From positions 1 through 9,596 of the forward strand of contig DGII01000037.1 in assembly GCA_002393095.1 (NCBI GenBank): a DNA stretch of 9,596 nt, read 5' to 3'. Source of the stretch: Lachnospiraceae bacterium UBA3826. GTDB taxonomy: Bacteria > Bacillota > Clostridia > Lachnospirales > Lachnospiraceae. Below are positions 1-6,010 of this stretch, piece after piece (the stretch's first letter is position 1; each line of letters starts with the position of its first letter). A program made the translations under genes and the position numbers. The notes beneath the pieces were generated by a model, which worked only from the letters and a program-made list of their open reading frames with translations, did not search any database and was not told the origin of the DNA.

Positions 1-235
1 TACAGTTCATGACCGTGGCAAGCATACCTATCTGATCAGCTTTGGTTCTGTCTATACTGTCGGAGCTGCGACCTCTCCAGAAATTACCTCCTCCGATGAC
101 TATACCCACCTGAATGCCTTCATTCGTAAGGGTCTTAACCTGAGCTGCAACACCTCTTATGATATCATCGTCAAACCCGGTGTGCTTATCTCCCGCAAGC
201 GCTTCTCCGCTTAATTTAAGTAATATTCTCTTCAC
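1..235 (-). CDS. pyrH: UMP kinase PyrH, N-terminal 78 codons (runs off the window)
   Basis: Uridylate kinase of the bacterial amino-acid-kinase fold. It phosphorylates UMP to UDP with ATP in the cytoplasm, an essential step of pyrimidine nucleotide synthesis. The visible part begins with KRILLKLSGEALAG (residues 2-15, the nucleotide-binding Lys and Gly-rich segment). It continues with VGIVIGGGNFWRG (43-55) and ADQIGMLATVMN (66-77), which are signature stretches of PyrH and its UMP site. I chose a GTG start at 235-233 because AGGAG (complement of 243-247) lies 7 nt upstream and the family's first strand starts right there; no ATG is available. The gene follows the bactofilin stop by 36 nt with no terminator, so it probably shares that transcript. 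In many bacteria pyrH follows tsf; here it follows envelope genes. The C-terminal two thirds lie outside the window, so intactness cannot be judged. Confidence 0.95.
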   Translation of the reverse strand, partial: MKRILLKLSGEALAGDKHTGFDDDIIRGVAAQVKTLTNEGIQVGIVIGGGNFWRGRSSDSIDRTKADQIGMLATVMNC

Positions 236-271
236 GTACAGTCTCCTGAAATCTCTGTCAATCGGGTGTCA

Positions 272-1027
272 TCAATCCTTGAAGAAGTTAGAAGGACTTA
301 CATCCGCATAGCACTGTGAGCATCTTCCCTCTATAGCCGCACCGTTGTTGATCTGTACTGCCTTGGACTTGATATCACCCATGACTATCGCTGTTGCATC
401 AAGTATGACGGGACCGTGTACATCTATATCTCCCTTAACGGCTCCTGCGATCACGGCACTTGTCGCATAGATGTTACCTCTTATGACTGTATTGCTGCCC
501 ACCTTCACGCTGCCGGTACTGGTCACATCACCTGCAATGGTAGCATCCTGTGCATATATCTCCGCAGCCTCCGAATTACCTACTATACTTCCGGTAACAT
601 TAAGCTTACCCTTAACCTTGATGTTACCGTTGACTGCGCCTATGACATCAAGCGAGCCTCTTGAATTAAGGTCGCCGTTGACAGTCATCATCTTGGTAAT
701 GGTAGCAACCTCATCACTTACATACTCCGGCTCGATCTCAGGCTCTGCCTGCGGTTCGGGAGGAGTGATGACTCTCTCCGGTGTGGAATCGATCTCCGAC
801 TTAAGGTCATCCATAGCTCTATCCATTTCCTCGGATGCCGCTATCATATCCTCTAAATCGGGAGTATGCTCGATACCCATTGAAGCCTCTGCTGCGGCGA
901 AGATATCCTCTTCGGACACCGGTGCTTCCGCTTCTTCCACAGCCGATGCCGCTGTCTCAGCCTCATCAGGTACAAGCTCATTCACAGCCTGCGACAAATC
1001 TTCCTTCAACTCTTGAAAAAAACCCAT
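272..1027 (-). CDS. Bactofilin (polymer-forming cytoskeletal protein, DUF583) with a long acidic N-terminal region
   Basis: Bactofilins are small proteins that self-assemble without nucleotide into filaments at the membrane and recruit cell-wall enzymes. The right-handed beta-helix core covers about residues 108-240. It shows short repeating strands with regularly spaced glycines (VNGDL, VNGNIKVKGKLNVTG, IAGDV, IRGNI, VKGDIDVHG, VMGDI), typical of the family. The first 107 residues are rich in Glu, Asp, Ala and Pro and look disordered, which makes this protein longer than compact bactofilins. The first 20 residues (MGFFQELKEDL...) could form an amphipathic helix that touches the membrane; this is inference. 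The tail has a CxxC pair (C236, C239). The ATG is preceded by AAGGAG (complement of 1036-1041) at 8 nt. It overlaps the deacetylase stop by one base (TAATG), which indicates translational coupling and supports a shared role. Core identity is secure; function in this organism is not shown. Confidence 0.9.
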   Translation of the reverse strand: MGFFQELKEDLSQAVNELVPDEAETAASAVEEAEAPVSEEDIFAAAEASMGIEHTPDLEDMIAASEEMDRAMDDLKSEIDSTPERVITPPEPQAEPEIEPEYVSDEVATITKMMTVNGDLNSRGSLDVIGAVNGNIKVKGKLNVTGSIVGNSEAAEIYAQDATIAGDVTSTGSVKVGSNTVIRGNIYATSAVIAGAVKGDIDVHGPVILDATAIVMGDIKSKAVQINNGAAIEGRCSQCYADVSPSNFFKD

Positions 1028-1998
1028 TATTCTATCTCCTTACTTTTTCTATGCTGAACAACCTCTGTATCTTCGGTAATCGGAAGGATCTGAGTGTCCT
1101 CCATGGCCGTAAGCCCTTCTATGATACCCGGCAATGCCTGTACCGTAGTGTACTTAGTCCCCGTATCATGCAGAAGTATGACCGCATTCTTAAAATTACC
1201 CACACTGCTTAGACAATTATACGTTATCTTATCCGGTGTGAGAGCAGACCTTGTGGCATCACCGCTGCTTATATTCCAGTCAAAATACCTGACTCCCTCT
1301 CCTTCAATGTATTCGCACAGCTCATCCATGTCCGTCCTTGACACCGTATTGCTGCTGCCTCCGGGGAATCTGTATATATCGGGCGTAACACCCGTGGTCT
1401 GCGCTATTACATCCCTGATCTTTATATAATCCCTGATGAAATTATCCTTGCTCTTATATATGTCACTATACACATGTGAGTAGGAGTGCATCCCTATGGA
1501 ATGGCCTCTTTTAACTATTTCGCGGCACATATCCGGATTGTTCTCAACCTGGGTTCCTGTCACGAAGAAAGTGGCTTTTACCTCATATTCATCAAGTATG
1601 TCAAGTATCTGCCCTGTATATGCACTGGGCCCGTCATCGAAGGTGAGATATACCCTTCTGATATTGTCTTCTTCCTCTTCTGTCTGCTCTGCTGTCTCAG
1701 ATACCTCCTCACCGATATCCGTATCGGGCGGAATCTGTGCAAGCAGTTCGTCGTAAGCTTCCTTGGCCGAAGCTATCTCTTCATCCAGCCTCTCCTGTAA
1801 TCCTTCGGTGATCTGCAACTGCGCCTCATACTGAGCCGTGATCTCCGCAAGCTCATTCTCTCTTGCGTGGAGCTCACACATAAGCCATATGCTCAGTGCG
1901 ATAGGGAGCATTATAAGCAGGAAAACAGCCGTAAGGATCATTCGCTTAAGGCGCTTCACCCGTCGCTTACGATATTCCATATGCGATTTTTCACTCAT
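1027..1998 (-). CDS. Membrane-anchored polysaccharide deacetylase (NodB domain; probable peptidoglycan or chitooligosaccharide deacetylase)
   Basis: Carbohydrate esterase family 4 enzyme that removes acetyl groups from N-acetylated sugars, most likely peptidoglycan at the outer face of the membrane. Order: basic cytoplasmic N-terminus (residues 1-20, many Lys/Arg), one hydrophobic anchor (about 21-41), a coiled-coil-like segment (about 44-88), an acidic linker (92-111), then the NodB domain (about 114-310). All five catalytic motifs are visible: TFDDGPS (119-125, Asp pair D121/D122), HSYSH (171-175, metal ligands H171/H175), RFPGG (210-214), DWNISSGDA (240-248) and LLHDTG (275-280, H277). The domain therefore looks active. 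No Shine-Dalgarno sequence precedes the ATG at 1998-1996, nor the in-frame ATG at codon 7; instead an extended -10 promoter ends 7 nt upstream (see separate entry). The stop overlaps the bactofilin start by one base. The exact substrate is inferred. Confidence 0.93.
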   Translation of the reverse strand: MSEKSHMEYRKRRVKRLKRMILTAVFLLIMLPIALSIWLMCELHARENELAEITAQYEAQLQITEGLQERLDEEIASAKEAYDELLAQIPPDTDIGEEVSETAEQTEEEEDNIRRVYLTFDDGPSAYTGQILDILDEYEVKATFFVTGTQVENNPDMCREIVKRGHSIGMHSYSHVYSDIYKSKDNFIRDYIKIRDVIAQTTGVTPDIYRFPGGSSNTVSRTDMDELCEYIEGEGVRYFDWNISSGDATRSALTPDKITYNCLSSVGNFKNAVILLHDTGTKYTTVQALPGIIEGLTAMEDTQILPITEDTEVVQHRKSKEIE

Positions 1999-2004
1999 TT
2001 ATAC

Positions 2005-2015
2005 AGTATACCACA
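2005..2015 (-). promoter_or_regulatory. Extended -10 promoter abutting the deacetylase start codon
   Basis: On the minus strand TGTGGTATACT (2015-2005) fits the extended -10 form TRTGnTATAMT. Counting the last -10 base (2005) as -7 puts +1 at 1998, the A of the ATG. No ribosome site lies in the 17 nt before the codon. This would give a leaderless deacetylase/bactofilin message. A shift of a few bases in the true start would instead give a very short leader. Confidence 0.5.
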
Positions 2016-2082
2016 CAACGCATTTTTTTACACTACTATATTCCCACACCGGATGGGGCATTCCATATATATCGCTCTCCTG

Positions 2083-2904
2083 CTATTCAACAGGATTGGG
2101 ATTCTCATACTGCTCGAATATCACCGAGTCGAACCTCTTCCACGCTTTGGCCTGCTCCGCCTCACCTCTTGCCGTCCATGCTATCAATAACGGCTTATAG
2201 AGCTTGGCGCAGAGTAAGAAACCCGGCTGTCTGTAATCCTGATGTCTGTAGGCTATGAAATCCGGTCTTGATATGAAATTGATGATAAGCTGCGACAGAG
2301 CCAGCCTGGCAATGTATCCAAGACTTCCCTCATCCTTCATGGCGCAGGATAGCTGTCCTCTTATCACCTCCGGGTGATTGATCCTGAACCACTTCACCAA
2401 AAAGGGAGAGAATGACTCTATGCAGAACTTACCCTTATAATCCTTAAGATGATCATAGGTCTCGCGGCACAGCCTGTTATTGCGGTTGCCGTTATGATTC
2501 TTGATCTCACAGACAAGAGGCACATCTCCCAAAGTCTTAAGCACATCATCAAAAAGCGGTATCTTCTCATCACTGTCAAGCAGACTGTAGCTTAGAAGCT
2601 CCTCATAGGTGCAATTCCTAACTCTCTTATCGACACCGCACATCCTCTTAAGATTGGCATCATGGAATACCACTATCTGATGATCCTTTGTAAACTGCAC
2701 ATCCAGCTCTACTCCGTATCCCGCTTCTACCGCAAGCTTAAAGGCTTTCATGGAATTCTCCGGAACATCCGGACCATGCAGACCTCTGTGGGCGAACATC
2801 AGCCCTTTAAAATCAGAATAATCTCTGTGTGAGTTGGGAGCTATCGCAAAAAGCACTCCCGCTATAAATACAATGATAAGCGCAAGGATTATATACTTAA
2901 TCAT
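2083..2904 (-). CDS. Glycerophosphodiester phosphodiesterase, membrane-anchored (GDPD family)
   Basis: GDPD-family TIM-barrel enzyme that hydrolyses glycerophosphodiesters to an alcohol and glycerol-3-phosphate. One hydrophobic segment at residues 4-22 acts as an uncleaved anchor or signal, putting the barrel outside the membrane, where lipid head groups or teichoic-acid-type polymers could be substrates (inference). Family residues are present: HRG (H39, R40), PEN (48-50), metal ligands E66 and D68 in ELDVQ, the catalytic HD (H81, D82), and CEIK with E133. The C-terminal strand AWTARGE and IFEQYENP match the usual end of the barrel, so the 273-residue protein looks complete. The ATG at 2904 has AAAAGGAGG (complement of 2916-2924) 11 nt upstream, a slightly long spacing. 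It lies 73 nt after the MFS stop; the next gene follows after 84 nt. The substrate is not determined. Confidence 0.93.
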   Translation of the reverse strand: MIKYIILALIIVFIAGVLFAIAPNSHRDYSDFKGLMFAHRGLHGPDVPENSMKAFKLAVEAGYGVELDVQFTKDHQIVVFHDANLKRMCGVDKRVRNCTYEELLSYSLLDSDEKIPLFDDVLKTLGDVPLVCEIKNHNGNRNNRLCRETYDHLKDYKGKFCIESFSPFLVKWFRINHPEVIRGQLSCAMKDEGSLGYIARLALSQLIINFISRPDFIAYRHQDYRQPGFLLCAKLYKPLLIAWTARGEAEQAKAWKRFDSVIFEQYENPNPVE

Positions 2905-2928
2905 AATCCCTTTTGCCTCCTTTTGTCT

Positions 2929-2968
2929 GAATTACAGGTCATATAGGCGTGCCTGTCTCTGTGAATTC
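2929..2968. repeat. Imperfect inverted repeat between the MFS and GDPD genes
   Basis: GAATTACAG (2929-2937) pairs with CTGTGAATTC (2959-2968), with one bulged base, and an inner AGGC-GT-GCCT lies between them. On the minus strand no T-run follows, so it is not a normal terminator. It may stabilise or process the transcript between the two genes. A role is inferred only from its position. Confidence 0.4.
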
Positions 2969-2977
2969 AGGTACGTA

Positions 2978-4315
2978 TCAGTCATCCACGTCCAGAAGTT
3001 CAAGCCTGTCCTTGGGTAATTCCGGCTTATTATCGCCGTGCTTCACATTAAGCATGGTTATAAGCGCGAAGAATACGAAAAGCGCACCATACGGGAAAAG
3101 CGTCCAGTACCCAACATGCTCAAGCAGCGCTCCCGAAAGGATAGGTGTTATGATCTGTGCCGCCATTGAGCAGGTATAATAATACCCCGTGTATCTTCCT
3201 ATATCGGACTCCTTGCACATCTCAACAACCATGGGAAGCGAATTGACATTGATCGTCGCCCACGCGATTCCGATAAGACCGAATACAACCAAGAGCACCG
3301 GCGAGAATCCCTTAAGCGCATAATTGAGTATGAAGCCTGTAAGGAAGCATGATGAAAGCAGCAGCACACCGAATATAATGGACTTCTTGCGCCCCACTCT
3401 CGATGCGATCTCTCCTATGGGGATATATGAAAGGATGGCCACTCCCGTAGCTATGGTCAGACATTGATTGGCCTGACTTAAGCTCATGTTCCATTCAAGC
3501 GTGGCATACTTGGAGAACGCGGTCGTGATGGCATTATACCCCATGAACCATAACGCTATGGATGCAAGGATAAAATACAGGCTTCTCTTAACTTCCCTTG
3601 GAAGATATGTCTTGCTCGTGGCTTCATCCTTAACCTCAAGATTATCCTCCGGATGTGTCGCCTCATACTCCTGAACCTCTTTAACGCATTCCGGTTCCTT
3701 GATGAAGATAAAGAGAATAAACACCGATATAGCCATGATAGCGGCTATTATGATGAATATCATCTGATAATCATTCCTGACACCCTTTTGCCTGAACATA
3801 ACGGAAGAAATGATGAGATAGAGTATCCCTCCTACGGCACCCATAAGATTGATTATGGCATTGCCCTTGCTTCTTAAGGGCTTGGGTGTCACATCAGGCA
3901 TAAGCGCCACCGCAGGCGAACGATATAAGGCCATAGATATCAGCAGCAATCCAAGCACAACAAGGAACCCGATGAACATTCCCTCTGATGCGGATTCGTA
4001 ATATCTGTTATCGAATACCGGTAAAAACACCATGAGCACTACCGCAATCGCGGTACCCGCCAGTATGAAGGGCATACGCCTGCCGATCCGCGTCTGTCTC
4101 TTATCGGAGAGGGCACCCAGTATGGGCAGTAAAAAAAGTGCAATGACATTATCAAGTGCCATGATGACCCCCGACCATGTATCTGACAGGTTGAAGGTAT
4201 TCTTAAGTATCAAAGGGATGACATTGTCATACAGCTGCCAGAAGGCACATATTGACATGAATGCCAGTCCCACAGTGAATGTCCGCTTGTAATTAAGCTT
4301 TATCGTCTCTTTCAC
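2978..4315 (-). CDS. MFS transporter, SLC45/GPH-like, 12 TM (probable sugar or small-solute permease)
   Basis: Integral membrane carrier of the major facilitator superfamily. Twelve hydrophobic segments can be counted: six between about residues 12 and 206, a hydrophilic central loop (about 207-247, rich in Glu/Lys), and six more to about 430. The loop between TM2 and TM3 carries the MFS motif-A pattern GALSDKRQTRIGRR (67-80), with D71 and the Arg pair R79/R80 that gate the carrier. The TRxGRRxPFI form is typical of SLC45 and GPH-type sugar/cation symporters. The start is GTG at 4315-4313, with AGGGAG (complement of 4323-4328) at 7 nt; no better ATG is nearby. It lies 54 nt after the NYN gene without a terminator. 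The substrate cannot be read from the sequence. The GDPD downstream suggests a glycerophosphodiester or sugar link, but this is weak inference. Confidence 0.88.
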   Translation of the reverse strand: MKETIKLNYKRTFTVGLAFMSICAFWQLYDNVIPLILKNTFNLSDTWSGVIMALDNVIALFLLPILGALSDKRQTRIGRRMPFILAGTAIAVVLMVFLPVFDNRYYESASEGMFIGFLVVLGLLLISMALYRSPAVALMPDVTPKPLRSKGNAIINLMGAVGGILYLIISSVMFRQKGVRNDYQMIFIIIAAIMAISVFILFIFIKEPECVKEVQEYEATHPEDNLEVKDEATSKTYLPREVKRSLYFILASIALWFMGYNAITTAFSKYATLEWNMSLSQANQCLTIATGVAILSYIPIGEIASRVGRKKSIIFGVLLLSSCFLTGFILNYALKGFSPVLLVVFGLIGIAWATINVNSLPMVVEMCKESDIGRYTGYYYTCSMAAQIITPILSGALLEHVGYWTLFPYGALFVFFALITMLNVKHGDNKPELPKDRLELLDVDD

Positions 4316-4369
4316 TTACTCTCTCCCTCTTATTCTCCTCTATCCCGGTAAGATGATATACAGGACGGA

Positions 4370-5383
4370 TCACTTTACATAGACCTTCTTATTAAGAGGC
4401 GTGGAATTCTTCACGTCCAGACCGTCTATGCTCCTTATATACTGTTCGAACTTGGAATATCCGTATTCCTTGGGGTTAAAGGCAGGGAACTCATTCTTGA
4501 TATCAGAGCTTAACGAGCCCAGATTGATGCCCTTGTCCCCATGCGCCCTTACCATCTCTATGATCCTTGACTCTATTCCCATATCCGTAGTCGGAACATT
4601 TAACATTACGTTAATGGATGTTCCGATATGCTCCATAGTAAGGAAATCGAACTTCTTAAGGAATATCGAGAACTTGGAATATCCGTAGTTACGGGTATCG
4701 AAGTCCGGATACCTCTTCTGCAGTCTGCTTCCCAATTCTCCCATATCTATGCCGTTGCTCTCATTGCTGTTGGCAAGGATGATATCCTTAAGCGCCGCAG
4801 CTATCTTATCAAGAGGGGTCACAGAGGTCTCATCATCCTTATCATCCTTCTTGCTCTTGGAGGATGTCTTGTCCTTAGCCGGCTCACCGCTTTTCTTGGT
4901 GTTGTTCTTACCTGCCTTGCCGTCCTTGGCATCATCATCCTCATCATCATCCGATATACGGTCTAAGAACTTGAACTCATTGCAGGCTGCGCAAAAAGGC
5001 GATGGTGTCTTAGACTCTCCGAGACCTATGACGATCTTACCCGCCTCACGAAGCCTTGCAGCCAGCCTTGTAAAATCACTGTCGGATGAGCACAGCGCAA
5101 AGCCATCGACCTCTCCCCCGTAGAGAATGTCCATGGCATCTATTATCATCGCCGAATCCGTTGCATTTTTTCCATATGTATAACTGTACTGCTGTATGGG
5201 AGTTAAACTGTGACGAAGCAGCACCTTCTTCCATCCCGAAGCACCCTGTCCTGTCCAGTCGCAATAGACTCTCTTATATGTGATCGTTCCTTTGTCCGAT
5301 ATCTCATTCAATATACTGTTGATATACTTAGGCGCAATATTGTCAGCGTCGATAAGTATGGCGAATCTCTTCTCATCTGCCAT
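4370..5383 (-). CDS. NYN-domain (PIN-like) predicted ribonuclease with two OST-HTH/LOTUS RNA-binding domains
   Basis: Residues 5-141 form a NYN/LabA-type PIN-fold nuclease domain with the expected acidic cluster: LIDADN (D12, D14), NATDSAMIIDAMD (D76, D82) and SSDSDF (D101, D103). These would bind metal and cut RNA. A charged, low-complexity linker (about 144-189, Asp, Lys, Ser) follows. Two OST-HTH (LOTUS) domains come next, at about 190-263 and 268-336. Each ends in nearly the same motif, YPDFDTRNYGYSKF (225-238) and FPAFNPKEYGYSKF (299-312), which is diagnostic of the family. In eukaryotes LOTUS domains occur in RNA-silencing and germ-granule proteins; bacterial NYN-OST-HTH proteins are mostly uncharacterised. 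The ATG is preceded by AAGGAG (complement of 5390-5395) at 6 nt, within the end of the SCP2 gene, and starts one base after that gene's stop, indicating tight coupling. The architecture is certain; its RNA target is unknown. Confidence 0.92.
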   Translation of the reverse strand: MADEKRFAILIDADNIAPKYINSILNEISDKGTITYKRVYCDWTGQGASGWKKVLLRHSLTPIQQYSYTYGKNATDSAMIIDAMDILYGGEVDGFALCSSDSDFTRLAARLREAGKIVIGLGESKTPSPFCAACNEFKFLDRISDDDEDDDAKDGKAGKNNTKKSGEPAKDKTSSKSKKDDKDDETSVTPLDKIAAALKDIILANSNESNGIDMGELGSRLQKRYPDFDTRNYGYSKFSIFLKKFDFLTMEHIGTSINVMLNVPTTDMGIESRIIEMVRAHGDKGINLGSLSSDIKNEFPAFNPKEYGYSKFEQYIRSIDGLDVKNSTPLNKKVYVK

Positions 5384-5384
5384 A

Positions 5385-5801
5385 CTATACTCCTTCCTTC
5401 CTGCCTCTTGCGGAAGGCTTCTTCACATGCTTTGTCATAGGCTTGCTTACAAGCTTCTGATTGACCTTAAGCCGCTTATTACGGTACTTGATCTCCCTTA
5501 GCTTGGCAAGCTTCGAATCATTCCCGTACAGGATGAATCTTCCGCTCTCGATAGCCTCATCCAGAGTGATCAATCCGTTACAGATATCCATGATGGTCTG
5601 TCCGTCCGTATCTACCATTCCGTCTCTGTCAACGTAATCATAGGGCTCTATGCATATACTCCTGTCCGCAACCTCCATATAGAAGATACCCTCACCCTCA
5701 CCATGCACATTGACCTGTACGGCAATATGATCGAATATCATCCTTGCGTCCGCATTCTCGAATATGCTTCTCGCTGTCTCTACAATCTCTTCATATGTCA
5801 T
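5385..5801 (-). CDS. SCP2-like (sterol carrier/lipid-binding fold) protein with basic C-terminal tail
   Basis: Small cytoplasmic protein of 138 residues. Residues about 8-104 resemble the SCP2 fold: a predicted helix, then VQVNVHGEGEGIFYMEV (28-44), SICIEPYDYVDRDGMVDTDGQTIMDICNG (48-76), and the closing pattern SGRFILYGNDSKLAKL (86-101). That last stretch parallels the family's 'sGkl...GD...a.kL' ending. SCP2 domains hold hydrophobic ligands; in bacterial stand-alone versions the ligand is usually unknown. The last 34 residues are strongly basic (many Lys/Arg) and may touch RNA or membrane. I start at the ATG at 5801-5799, because GGAGGAG (complement of 5810-5816) sits 8 nt before it. An upstream in-frame ATG at 5837 would add 12 residues but has only a weak GGGG-type ribosome site. 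It is the first gene of the minus-strand block and is coupled to the NYN gene. The family call is by pattern, not alignment. Confidence 0.78.
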   Translation of the reverse strand: MTYEEIVETARSIFENADARMIFDHIAVQVNVHGEGEGIFYMEVADRSICIEPYDYVDRDGMVDTDGQTIMDICNGLITLDEAIESGRFILYGNDSKLAKLREIKYRNKRLKVNQKLVSKPMTKHVKKPSARGRKEGV

Positions 5802-5837
5802 TATCCATTCTCCTCCGCCTTGTTCAACCCAATGCAT
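5802..5837 (-). promoter_or_regulatory. Ribosome-binding site deciding the SCP2-like start
   Basis: GGAGGAG (complement of 5810-5816) lies 8 nt before the ATG at 5801. It falls inside the longer reading frame that opens at 5837, so the upstream ATG is probably not the main start. The SCP2-like pattern also begins only after the downstream ATG. Confidence 0.7.
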
Positions 5838-5850
5838 AGCTTCCCCTATA

Positions 5851-5873
5851 CATCCAAATTATACTATACCACA
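5851..5873 (-). promoter_or_regulatory. Extended -10 promoter for the SCP2/NYN block
   Basis: On the minus strand TGTGGTATAGT (5873-5863) matches the Gram-positive extended -10 form TRTGnTATAnT. A perfect TATAAT overlaps it at 5863-5858. No good -35 is seen at 17 bp, which is usual for extended -10 sites. Expected start sites near 5856-5851 give a leader of about 50 nt to the ATG at 5801. The site lies just after the upstream terminator at 5931-5976, which fits the start of a new transcription unit. Confidence 0.6.
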
Positions 5874-5930
5874 AATCCCTCCATGATGGTAATTTTTCTT
5901 ACATATCATATAGCATGAGACAAAAATAGA

Positions 5931-5976
5931 ATAATACACCCACAGTCCGAACCGGTTCAGACTGTGGGTGTATTAT
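5931..5976 (-). terminator. Rho-independent terminator of the PPi-phosphofructokinase gene
   Basis: Two perfectly complementary 17-nt arms (5931-5947 and 5960-5976, core ACACCCACAGTC/GACTGTGGGTGT) enclose a 12-nt loop that itself holds the palindrome GAACCGGTTC. On the minus strand the hairpin is followed by a T-rich tail (TCTATTTTTG, complement of 5921-5930). It lies 34 nt after the stop at 6011. The hairpin is symmetrical, but the plus side has only a poor T tract and no plus-strand gene ends here, so the minus direction is the meaningful one. Confidence 0.9.
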
Positions 5977-6010
5977 ATTTATTCTCGCCTGATGGTGAGA
6001 GGTATCGTTC

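Noticed and set aside
471..1016. Plus-strand 181-codon open frame opposite the bactofilin
   Set aside because: Composition is low-complexity Ser/Thr/Leu, no ribosome site precedes it, and it is the complement of the acidic and repetitive bactofilin sequence.
2021..2030. Run of seven T on the plus strand as a terminator
   Set aside because: No plus-strand gene ends here and no stable hairpin precedes the run. On the minus strand it is an A-run, so it cannot end the GDPD transcript.
5983..6000. Small hairpin TCTCGCC-TGAT-GGTGAGA just after the pfp stop
   Set aside because: Seven pairs with a wobble or mismatch and no T-run; the much stronger hairpin at 5931-5976 explains termination.
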